A stretch of 18,414 nt of DNA from NCBI GenBank assembly GCA_002887195.1, contig PJAB01000990.1, forward strand, positions 1-18,414, written 5' to 3'. This document shows, piece by piece, positions 1 to 9,260 of the stretch. Position numbers and translations under genes: made by a program. Position 1 is the stretch's first letter, and each line of letters begins with the position of its first letter. Under the pieces are notes generated by a model. That model was not told the origin of the DNA. It saw nothing but the letters and a program-made list of their open reading frames with translations, and did not search any database. The stretch comes from Chrysochromulina parva (Eukaryota; Haptophyta; Prymnesiales; Chrysochromulinaceae).

Positions 1-9
1 GGTTAGGGT

Positions 10-3000
10 TCAGAGCCGCAAGATCCGTTCCTGTGCTTCGATCGAGCCATGCGCGAGCATCGTGACGAAGCGCTCCACGCCGCCCATCTGGGCGATGCTC
101 AGCCGCGGCTCGTTCGCACTCGCCTCGCCCATCAGCCGTAACGCCTCAGCCGCCCGATGGCGCACTCGCTCGGAGCTGACGCTGAGGAGCGTCACGAGCT
201 CCTGCGTCGCCTGGACGCGATGCAGCGGGGATCGGAGCACGAGCAAGGAGAGCGCGCGTGCCGCCTGCAGCCAGCCCACCTCCGAACCATCGCGGACCTG
301 TGGGGAGAGGGGCGCCGTGGTGAGCACTTGCATGCAGCCAGCCCACCTCCGACCCATTGCGGACCTGGGCGGCCAGCTGTGGAATCAGAGGCAATCGGAG
401 GCAATCACGGACCTGGGCGGCCAGTTGTGGGATCGCCCCCGCACGTGCGATGGCGGCCCGATTCTCAGGCTCGGTCGCGAGCACGTGCATGAGCGACGTG
501 ACGTGGTCTTGCATCCGCGTGCTGGACGAGGCGACGGCCGTGGCCGTTGGCGCCGCACGGAGAGGTGGCGCCGTGGTGAGCACTTGCACGCAAGCCGCAT
601 CGTCGGCCTGCTGCTGCTCCCGCCTTCTGAAGGAGGCGTCTTCCTCGGACGCGCCGAGCAGCATGGCTACGAGCTCCTCGGCCACTTGCGCTTGCACTTC
701 CTCGCTGCCCACCACGAGCTTTGCGAGTGCTCCTGACGCTTGCTCGATGGCGCCGTGCACGCCGGAGTCGAAGAGGGCAACGAGAGGTCGCACGCCGCGC
801 GCGCCTGCGATGAGGGCGCGGTTGGATGGCAGGGCTGCGAGGGCATGCAACGCGCCCGAGGCGCTCTCTTGGATGGCGGCCTCCTTGAAGAGTCGCGCTG
901 CTGTCGGAGCCTCGGGCGCCGAGCTGGCTGAGGAGCTGGGAGGGGTGGAGACGGCGGCAGTGGCAGCGCCTGCGGAGGAGGAGGAGGAGGAGGAGGACGA
1001 GGAGGAGGAGGAGGTGGTGGTGGTGGTGGAGACGGCGGATGGTCGCGTGAGCAGCGCCACGAGTGGCGGGATCCCTCCGAGCTCGGCCACAAGCCTCTGG
1101 TTGTCGGGCGCGTCGAGGGTGAGGCTCCACAGCGCACCCGCCGCCTGCGCCTGCACCTCGGGGGGCGAACCCTCGAGCAAGGCGATCAGGCACGGGACCG
1201 CGCCGTCGTGAGCGATCGCCGCCTGGTTGGGCGGATGCGCCATCGCAAGGTAGCGGAGTGCTTGGGCGACGCAGCTGTGGAGTTCGTGCGTCGCCTGAAC
1301 TTGTGCGTGGCTCTTGTTGAGCGCTGTGACCGCTCGAGCCGCCATCGCCATCGATCGGATGTTGCGGGCGGGCGGGGAGGCGCTCGCCACGGCGCTCGCG
1401 CTCGCCATGGCGCTCGCGCCTTCAGCTGGGGGCACTTCTCGCAGCGTCGTCTCGGGCGCTTCGCTCAGGATGCGGATGAGCTGCGGGATGGCGCCCGCGG
1501 CCGCGAGGGACACTCGGTTGAACAGCTGGTCTCTCGCGAGGCTGGCCATGGCGCTGGCGGCGCGCGCACGCTCGCTCGTCTCCTTTGCGCACTTGAGGAG
1601 CCCTGCGACCATCTCGGCGACCATCTTCTGATTCGTCGGCCGAGTGAGCGTCATCGCCTTGAGGGCACCCGCCGCTTGCGATCGCGCCCCCTCCTCGCCG
1701 CGGATCAGAAGCTCGACGAGGGGCCCAATGCCGCCCTCAGCCGCGACACGTTCCTGGTTGGCTTCGTCGCCGATCGTTAGCGAGGCGATCGCGGCCGCCG
1801 CGTGCCGTTTGGGTTCGGTCGAGTGCTCGGGCGAGCGCAGCACGGCGATGCAGGCGCCGAGGCCGCCCGCCGCCGCCACTGCCGTCTGGTTGGCCGCGTA
1901 CTCACGTGCAACCTCACACAGAGCGGCGGCGGCGTACGCGTGCAGCTCGTTGGTGCTCGTCCCGAGCACGGCGCTGCGCAGTAGGCAGACGAGCGGCTCG
2001 ATGCCGCCTTCGTGGGCGATGCTCACTTGGACCTCGCGCCCGCCACATGCGAGTGATGCGAGCGCTCCGGCGGCAGCGCGCTGCGCGCTCACCCACTCCG
2101 CCAACGTCGCCGTGGATGCCGCCGCGGATGTGGCGGCTTGGGCGGCGGCTTGGGCTGCTGACGAGCCCTCGACGTCGCCGTGGGATGCACCCGGTGCCGA
2201 GGAGGTGACACCCGGTGCCGAGGAGGCGCCTCCGGAAGTTGCGGGCAGGCGGGGAGATGCAGACGTTGCATGCGTCCCGCCCACGGACCTCGGGGTTGTA
2301 TGCGTCCTTGGGCGGGGAGGTGCGGCCGTTGGGTTGGCGCCGGTGCCAAGCAGGTCCGGCACCTCCTTGGCACTTGCTTGTCCAAGGACGTCGGGCACCT
2401 CGCGGGTCTTTTGCCGGATGCGCGGCTTGGCGAGGGGCTCATGCCAACTGCCATGGAGCGACATCGACTCCTTGAGTAGCGCCACGAGCGGCTTGACAGC
2501 GTCGGCTCGAAAGCACGCGACCTGCGCCTTCTTGTGCCCGGCGCTGATGCTCCATAGGGCGCCTGCCGCCGCCGCTCGGGCGCCAAGCGAAGCTCCTTCG
2601 CTGACGAGCCTCACGACCGTCTCGATGGCGCCTTCGGAGATGATCCGAGATTGCACCTCCGCACCGCGCTTTGCCATCGTCGCGAGCACGCCTGCCGCCT
2701 TGGCTTGCGCCTCCGCATCGAGCGTACCGCCGCCACCAGCGCTCGAGATCACGCCGCTGCTCAGCCGAGCGCCTCCGGCGCCGGCGCCGGCGCCGGCGCC
2801 GGCGCCTGTCAAGCGCCTCTCGATGTCATCGTCGCTGGGCAAGCCATGAGGCAAGCCGAGAAGGCCCGTGAGTCCCCGGATGCCCCCCGCGCCCACGATC
2901 CGGGCGACGTTCTCATCCGACTCGGGGCTCTCGTCCACGAGCAGAGCGAGCACGAAGACGGCCAGCTCGCGAGCCCGGAGGCTGGTCGCCCCTGCTCCTG

Positions 3001-6000
3001 CTCCTCCTCCTAATGCTGCAGCTGATGACGACGATGATGATGATGAGCCCCTGAGCTGCGCGACGATCAGCTTGACGGCGCCCGCCTCGGCAATGGCCTT
3101 CCGATTCGAGGGGCGCTGCGCAAACTCGAGGAGCATGCTCGTCGCGAACTCTTGGGAGTCGCAGCTGCCCACGCCGACGAGCGCCACGAGGCCGGTAGCG
3201 ATCGCGAGCTGGTTGGATGGCTCCTTGAAGGCGAGGCAGAGCAGCGCGCCCATCGCCTGCTCCTTGGCGGCCAACGAGCCGTTCGCGAGGAGATCGACGA
3301 GCGGCGAGATGGCGCCCGCGTTCAACGTGCGCAGGGGGGCGGTCGGATGGTGAAGCGAGAGTTCCCACAGCGTGTGGGCCACTCGCTCGTGCGTGCCCCC
3401 GTGTCGCTCCTCGGCGGTGAGCAGCGCCACGAGCTTCTTGGCGATCAACCCTTGGTTCTCAGGGTTGTTGTCCGCGATCTTGTTGATGATCTCGAGTGCG
3501 TACCCGTGCGAGCTGGCCGTGCCGTCGTCAAGCAGCTGCACAATCGGCGCGATGCCGCCCGCGCGCGCGATGAGTACCTTGTTGTTCTCGTCGACGGACA
3601 GATGCCATAGGGCCGAAGCGGCTTGCTCGCGGCTCATCTGATTGCCCGTCATCACGAGCTTGACCAGGGGCACGATGCCGCCCGCGTCGGCGATGACGCG
3701 GAGCCGCTCGACCGCGGGCGGCTCCACCTCGATCGCGCCCTTGGCAAGGTCGGAGAGGACGGCCGCCCCGAGCTCCTGCCCGTTGATGCTCCCGCCCTTG
3801 CACAGCAAGACGAGGTCGGCGATCGCGCCGCCCTCAACCACGCTCCCTTGATTGCACGTGTGCTCGCACAGGTGCCAGATGGCGCGCGCCGCGTGCTCCT
3901 GCGCCAGGGGCGAGCCGTGTCGGATGAGCGTCAGGAGGCGCGGGATGCCCTCATTCGCGATGATGATCTGCTGCAGCTCGCCGTCCCGAAAAGCCAAATC
4001 CGCGAGCGTCAGGGCTGCTTGCTCTTCGGTCCCGATGAGCTCGATTTGGTTGGCGCCCTTGGGGGGCTCGGCATCCTCAGGCCACTGGAAGCCTATCACG
4101 CTCGCCACCTGCCGCCACATGGCGAGCGCGGCGCTAGCCTCGGCGGCTCGGCCATCGAGTTCACCGGATGCCCGACGAAACACTGGCTTGTTCATGGAGA
4201 GCATCTCGACCAGGCGCTGCACGCCGCCTGCACCCGCGATGGCGCGCCGTCGCGCGCCCCCTCCCCAGCGCGCCAATGTGCCTCTTGCGTCGTCGGCCGT
4301 CGCCACCGCCTGCGCCTGGTCGCTGCCGCCGCCTCCCCCGCCGCCTTCGCCAACGTCGTCGGCCGCAAAAGGTAAGCCCCCGGCGGCCGACTGCACCGCA
4401 GCACTGGGCGCTGGCGCACCACCGGCCCCGCCGTCGTGGGCCGCGTCGGCGGGCTGCTCGCCGGTGGCGTCGGGCTCATCCTCGGCGAGATGTGCGAGCG
4501 CCCTCGCCGCAATCTCCGCTGTCGCGAGCTCCGGACTGCTCAGCAGAGCCACTAGCGGTGCGATCCCCTCTGCATCGGCCACGAGAGATCGATTCTCCCC
4601 CACACGGCACACCTCCGCGAGCGCGGCGGCGGCTTGCTGCTGCGCGGTCGCCGACCCGATCCGCAGCATGCGCACGAGAGGCACGATGCCGCCCACCTGC
4701 GCCACTGTCCTTGGGACCACGACCGGCTGTGAACGAGCGAGCCGTGCGATGATCACGGCGGCCAGCTCCTGGGCGTGCACGCTGTCGACGTTGAGCATCA
4801 TGATGATGGGCACGATGCCGCCCGCGTCCGCGATGATGGCGCCCACCTCGGCGTTCCCGGCGAGGTGCCAGAGTGACGAAGCCGCATACTCCTGCGTCTG
4901 GAGCGAGCCGGACTTGGCGACGAGATGGATGAGGGGAGGGATGCCTCCGGAGCGTGCGATGAGCGCTTGCAGCGACGTGTTGCTCGTCGCGATCGAGAGG
5001 AGCGCACACACCGCCTCCCTCTGCGCCTCCTCGTTGAAACCGCGCCCGAGGTGCGCGGGGGCGCTCGCGCCGTGCTGGGCGCTCGCGCTGTCGAGCGTGC
5101 CCGAGAGCCACGTGATGAGCGGCGGGATGGCACCGGCCTTGGCGAGGGCCGTCTGGTTGGCCGTCGAATCGGCCGCCAGGATGGCGATCGCTTTGAGCAC
5201 TCGCACCGCACCGCCCGGTGCCGTGACCATCGCGATGCGCGAGGTGAGGCGCATCACGAGCAGCTTGGCCACCGTCTCGCGATTCTCGGTGTGGCGCGAG
5301 CACAAGCTCGAGAGCGCGCCGACCGAGCACTCGTGCGATCGCGCCGTCTCGCCCGTCACAAGGAGGCCGACGAGCGGCTCGATGCCGCCCAGCTTGGCGA
5401 TCGTTGCCTTGTTCGGCGCATTGTCCATCGAGAGCGACCAGAGCGCCGCGGCCGATTGCTCCTTGACCTCCGCCGACGTACCTTCGCGGACGAGGGTGCA
5501 CAGGGGTGTGACCGCGCCCGAGCGCACCACGCCAACCTGGTTCTCCGTATTGGCCTTGACGAGGCCCGAGATGGCGCCCGCCGCGCTCGCCTGGATCCGC
5601 ACGTCGGTGGCGCCGAGCATGTTGACCAGCGAGGCGACCACCCCAGCCTCCGAGAAGGCCTGCATGCAAGGCCATCGAGCGTCCATCAGTGGGTCATCAG
5701 AGGTTAGTCAGAGGTCATCAGGAGGTCATCGGCGTACCTTCTGGTTGGGCTGCGAGTGCTCGGATAGCTGCTCGACAGCACGCGCGGCGAGGATGCAAAG
5801 CTCTGCCGCCGCAATCATCGCCTTCGCATTCGAGGTGGAGGTGAGCAACCCGTTGGCGATGAGGGGCACCCCGCCCATACGTACCACCTCCGATTGGATC
5901 GTCTCCGATTGGTACGTGAGAGCGACTATGGCGCGCACCTGTGGGGAGAGGGGGTGGCGCCGTGGTGAGCACTTGCATGCGCGCAGGCGAGACTCGCAGG

Positions 6001-9000
6001 GATCCGATTGCCGACGATGGCTCTCACAGAGCTCTTAGATCAATTAGGGATCAATAAGGGAGCCATTAGGGATCAATTAGGGAGCCATTCGGGATCCAAT
6101 GGGCTCTCACCGAGCTCTCGCGCGCCTTGACCGACGCGCTGCCCAGGAGGGCCAGCAACGGCTCGATGCCTCCCGCCTCGACGATCGCGACGCGGTTCTC
6201 GTCGGCGTCGTTGGCGAGGTTGGCGAGCGCCTCCGCCGCTTGCTCCTGCTCCTGCTGCTCCTGCTCCTCAGCCTTGGCCTCGGCCTCCACCGCCGCCAGA
6301 GCTGTACGCCCGACGTTCTGGAGCATCCCCACGAGCTTCTTGATGATGAGCACGCGGTTGGCGCTCTCGATCGAGAGGCGCACCAGGGCCCCTTCGGCAC
6401 GCTGACGGGCTTTCGGGTTGCAGGAGCCAAGGAGGGCTACGAGTGGGCCGATGCCGCCCAGCTGCGTGATCGCGATCCGGTTCGATTCAATGTCGGCCAG
6501 CTCGACGAGTGCGCCGGCACCCTCCTCCTGCGCTTCGTCTCCGTGCAGACCGCTCAGCAGCTCGACCAGCGGCCCTATGGCCCCGAGCCTCGCGACCGCT
6601 GCTGCCGTCTCGGGCTGGCCACGCGAGAGGCGGGCGAGCGCGGCGGCCGAATGCTTCTTACCGACAGCGCCGCCCTGCCGAAGGCGAGGAGAGGCACTCA
6701 GCAGCACTCAGAGGCACTCAGAGGCACTCGGTAGCACTCAGCGGCACTCAGCGGCTCTCGGAGACACTCGGGGGTAACCAGAGGCAACCAGAGGAGATCC
6801 CCGTTAAGGAAGCGTAGGCCGTACCTGTCGAAGCAGCGAGATGAGAGGAGCCAAGCCATACGCTCCTACGATCGCGTTGCGAGTCGACTCGTTTTCGAGC
6901 GCCAGCTCGGAGAGCGCCGCGGCCGCAAACTGACGGCCGGCGGCGGAGCCTGCACGCGCCACGTGGCCGGGCGTGGCGACGGATGCCGCGACGGTGCCTG
7001 CTTCATCGGCGAGGATACTTACGAGCGGTGCGATGCCGCCACCCGAGGCAATGGCCTTGCGGCCGGCCGTGCCTTGGGAGATGGCGAGGCTCGCGAGCGC
7101 GGCCGCGGCTTGTTCGCGCGCCTCGGGCTGGTCTGAGCTCATCGCTTGAATCAGGGGGGCGACTCCGCCTTGCTCGATGACGGTCGCTCCGCTGGTCTCG
7201 TTGATGCACAGGCTGAGTGCCCACAGAGCGTAAGCTTTGGCATCGCTGGTGCCGGCGTGGAGGAGGATGATCAACTGTTCGGTCGTGCCAGCTCGCGCGA
7301 TCTGGTCATGGTTTGACGGATTCTCGAGGACGAATCTCCACAGCAGGGCCGCGGCGGTGGACTTGGAGCTGTCGGACCCTGTGTGCGTGCACCCGCAGCA
7401 AACCAGAGGCGATCGGAGGCGATCGGAGGCGATCGTAAGGTGATCAGAGGCGATCGGAGGCGATCAGAGGCGATCGGAGGGATTTCAGACGCCATCGGAG
7501 GCGACCAGAGACGCCCATCAGAGGGGCCATCAGTGGCCATCAGGGGCCCATCAGGCGCCATTCAGAAGGGCAATCAGAGGTAATCAGAGGGGCCATCAGG
7601 GGCCATCAGGGGCCATCAGGCGCCATTCAGAAGGACGCCCACCGGACACGAGCGAGGCGACGAGTGGGCTGGCGACCGCGAGTTGGTTCTCCGTGTTGCC
7701 GAGTGCGATGGCGGCGAGGGCGTGCGCCGAATGCTCCTGCGCGCGCGCGCTCCCCGACGAGAGCAGCAGCACGAGGGCGGGGATGCCTTGGAAGCGCGAG
7801 ATTGCCTGCTTGTTCGCCTCGTGCACGTCTGCCAGCACCCATAGCGCGCCTGCAGCCTCGGCACGGACGTCGACGCCCGCCGCGGCGGCGAGCGTGCGCT
7901 CGTCGGTCGGTGCGAGCAGCTCAATGCAGGCGCGTGCGCCGCCCAGCTCGGCCGCGGCCGTCTGATTGGGCTCACTCGCGCGACAGACCTCCGCGATGGC
8001 GAACGCAGCGCTCGCCTGGACACGAACGGGCTGGGCTGCGTCAAGGAGGCCAATCAAGAGGGACAGGCCACCGCCGGGCTTGCTCGGGTCGCCTTCGAGC
8101 TCGCCCGGGGCGCAGCTGCCCGCGCATGCAATCGCGCGCTGATTGTCCGCGTGCTGCGAGGCGAGCTGCGCGAGCGCCGCCGCGCCATTTGCACGCGAGG
8201 GCTCCGACACGCGGCTCTGGAGCATGGCGAGCAGAGGGCCGATGCCGCCGGCCTTGGCGATGGCGCCTTGCACCTCGGGGTTGCCACGCGTGAGCTCGGC
8301 TAGGGCGCCCGCCGCCTGCACCTGCGCCGGCACGCTCAGGCTGCTCAGGAGAGGGAGGAGGCTCGCCACGCCGCCCTGGCTCGTGATCTCGCGTCGGATG
8401 CGCTCGCTGCCCCCACTCAGGCTGGCGAGCGCGCGCGCTGCGGCGGTCTGCGACGAGCCGCCCTCGCGGAGCATGCCGATGAGCAGCGGGATCGCGCCCG
8501 CGGCCGCGCTCGCCTCCTGCGCCGCGGCGCTCGTCGCGCACACGTTCGCGATCGCGATCGACGCCGCCGCCTGTGCGTCCGCCACCTGCCCGACTCGTAG
8601 CAGCCGCACGAGCGGCGCGATTGCGCCACCCTTGACGATGGCCGACTGGTACTCGGGCTGCTCGGAGAGCGCCGAGAGGGCGGCTGCGGCCTGCAGCATC
8701 GTCGTCGCGCTGCCGGACCGCAGCAGCACGCACAGCGGCGCAATTGCGCCCGCCTGGCCCACGGCCTTTTGGTACGCCTCGCTGGCACTTGCGATGGTCG
8801 CGAGAGCGGCGGCTGCATGCATGTTGAGCCCGTCGAGGCCGCCGCTCAACGCGCCGATGAGCGGCGCGATGGCGCCACCTTCGACGAGCAGGCTCGCGCC
8901 GTCCTTGTCGTCGGTTGGGGGCAGCGAGGCGACATGGCACAGCATCTTGGCCGCCTTCTCCTTGGCCGCGGCGGGGCCACCCTTGAGGTCGCGTATCGCC

Positions 9001-9065
9001 TCGGAGAGGATCAGCCGCATGGCCTCGCCACCCTCCTTGCGCGCCTGCAGGGCACGTTTGTTCAT
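10..9065 (-). CDS. Giant armadillo-repeat protein (about 2758 aa, six exons)
   Basis: Spliced model: 9065-7643, 7378-6825, 6674-6111, 5938-5738, 5659-413, 297-10. Exon lengths 1423, 554, 564, 201, 5247 and 288 nt sum to 8277, and every junction restores an ARM helix in frame; intron 1 is phase 1, the rest phase 0. The start is the first in-frame ATG (protein MNKRALQARKEGG). The protein is almost wholly ARM repeats of about 42 aa with the signature (A/G)GGI-PLV-LL-GS...AA-AL--LA; by eye I count about fifty. Low-complexity linkers interrupt the array: poly-Ser/Thr (codons at 973-1030), Gly-Ala (2775-2806), and a Pro/Ser/Thr-rich stretch (2090-2480). I see no signal peptide, membrane segment or catalytic domain. 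ARM superhelices bind partner proteins or peptides, so a scaffold role is inferred; the partner is unknown. The last repeat is cut short at the TGA at 12-10, so the true C-terminus may lie beyond the window. Extra introns inside the 5.2-kb exon cannot be excluded. Confidence 0.85.
298..333 (-). repeat. Intron 3'-end module, copy A
   Basis: On the gene strand this reads TGCATGCAAGTGCTCACC, then ACGGCGCC, then a short pyrimidine tract and CCCACAG. It carries a possible branch site (CTCAC), the pyrimidine tract and the acceptor. Near-identical copies end intron 3 (5939-5981) and appear without the acceptor in exon 5 (about 556-593). Confidence 0.75.
298..412 (-). other. Intron 5 of ARM gene, built from copies of its flanking exons
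   Basis: The preferred donor is CAG|GTCCGT at 412 and the acceptor CTCCCCACAG ends at 298; length 115 bp. The joined protein reads AIPQLAAQ-VRDGSEVGWLQAARAL. The sequence CCGCCCAG|GTCCG recurs inside, so a shorter 67-bp intron (364-298) is also in frame, as is removal of only the 36-nt segment 412-377. The start of exon 6 (from 297) has a near-copy beginning at 364. Which splice form is used cannot be told from sequence. Confidence 0.65.
556..593 (-). repeat. Degenerate copy of the intron 3'-end module inside an exon
   Basis: On the gene strand this is GCGTGCAAGTGCTCACC followed by ACGGCGCC and CCTCTCC, but the terminal CCACAG is replaced by GTGCGG. It is translated as part of CVQVLTTAPPLRAA in a non-ARM insertion between two ARM repeats. 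It looks like a former intron end now read as protein, or part of an unrecognised intron. Confidence 0.6.
973..1030. repeat. GGA/GGT trinucleotide microsatellite, coding
   Basis: Runs of gag/gga followed by gtg/ggt on the plus strand encode, on the minus strand, the Thr5-Ser13 tract of the ARM protein. The tract lies between two ARM repeats and should be a flexible, length-variable linker. Confidence 0.85.
2090..2480 (-). repeat. Repeat-rich linker inside ARM coding region
   Basis: This segment separates LVALLKESMS from SAQRAAAGALASLA, so it breaks an ARM repeat with about 120 Pro/Ser/Thr/Ala residues. It contains an in-frame 21-bp duplication (2188-2205 and 2209-2226). A 36-bp-period duplication of an AGGTGCC-containing unit lies at about 2346-2368 and 2382-2404. 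It could be a disordered linker or a retained intron that stays open; no convincing splice pair was found. Confidence 0.6.
2775..2806. repeat. GGCGCC hexanucleotide microsatellite, coding
   Basis: Five uninterrupted ccggcg units encode the alternating Ala-Gly tract of an ARM-protein linker on the minus strand. The run is self-complementary and likely to vary in length. Confidence 0.85.
5660..5737 (-). other. Intron 4 of ARM gene (78 bp)
   Basis: The donor is AAG|GTACGC at 5737 and the acceptor TGCATGCAG ends at 5660. The joined protein reads EHSQPNQK-AFSEAGVVASLV in frame. On the gene strand the intron is repeated ctgatgacc-type units with a plausible branch site, TGACTAAC. The splice acceptor lies in a palindromic TGCATGCA. 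Confidence 0.8.
5939..5981 (-). repeat. Intron 3'-end module, copy B
   Basis: This is the same module as at 298-333: GCATGCAAGTGCTCACC, ACGGCGCC, pyrimidine tract, CCCACAG, with a few extra pyrimidines. It forms the acceptor end of intron 3. Two introns about 5.6 kb apart therefore share their last 40 or so bases, while the rest of each differs. Confidence 0.75.
5939..6110 (-). other. Intron 3 of ARM gene, repeats plus internal donor copy
   Basis: The donor is CTCG|GTGAGAG at 6110 and the acceptor CTCCCCACAG ends at 5939; length 172 bp. The joined protein reads SVKARESS-VRAIVALTYQ. The donor half is built of 11-bp units of the type agggatcaatt/agggagccatt. A near-copy of the exon-donor junction (6101-6118) occurs inside the intron at 6019-6036. 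The acceptor half carries the module shared with intron 5. Confidence 0.8.
6675..6824 (-). other. Intron 2 of ARM gene, decamer repeats
   Basis: The donor is CAG|GTACGG at 6824 and the acceptor CTTCGGCAG ends at 6675; length 150 bp. The joined protein reads LISLLRQ-GGAVGKKHSAAALARL in frame. Most of the intron (about 6698-6770) is gcactcagag-type decamers, followed by two gtaaccagag/gcaaccagag units. Confidence 0.8.
7379..7642 (-). other. Intron 1 of ARM gene, filled with 10-bp repeats
   Basis: The donor is G|GTGGGC at 7642 and the acceptor CACACAG ends at 7379. Splicing joins a split Gly codon to give LVSGSDSSKSTAAALLWRF, a normal ARM helix. The body is tandem gatcggaggc/gatcagaggc decamers, almost perfectly phased over 7401-7480. 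It then degenerates to units ending in catcagggg. A 22-nt segment is repeated exactly at 7548-7569 and 7613-7634, the second copy ending 8 bp from the donor. Confidence 0.8.
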
Positions 9066-9260
9066 GCTGCAGCGGCAAGGATGGGAAAGACTTGTGCCAG
9101 GAATCCAACGCTGGGGCCAAAGCAAACTTGGCTCTCAGTTGCATGCACAATGCGCTTCGCGTGAGCAGTAGGTTTCACAGACGTGAGGGAAACGGTCGGG
9201 GTACATACATGTAAAGGCTTGTGAATCAATTTTCTTCTTTGCATCTTCACAGACCAAACC
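9066..9260. promoter_or_regulatory. Divergent promoter region between ARM and tryparedoxin-like genes
   Basis: The 195 bp between two opposite start codons must hold both 5' ends. It is locally AT-richer near the plus gene (caattttcttctttgcatc). The stretch cttcacag just before the ATG at 9261 resembles a 3' splice site, so a short 5'-UTR intron beginning near ggtacatac (about 9197) is possible. No TATA box is convincing. Confidence 0.35.

Noticed and set aside
357..1211. Plus-strand frame with an acidic Glu/Val run
   Set aside because: The acidic run is the GGA/GGT microsatellite read on the wrong strand; the minus strand encodes ARM repeats with a Ser tract here.
3852..6038. Long plus-strand reading frame of 728 codons opposite the ARM gene
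   Set aside because: It is a compositional shadow of GC-rich, alanine-coding ARM exons; it has no domain, runs through intron 4 and its splice sites, and is rich in Ser/Ala/Pro as expected from antisense reading.
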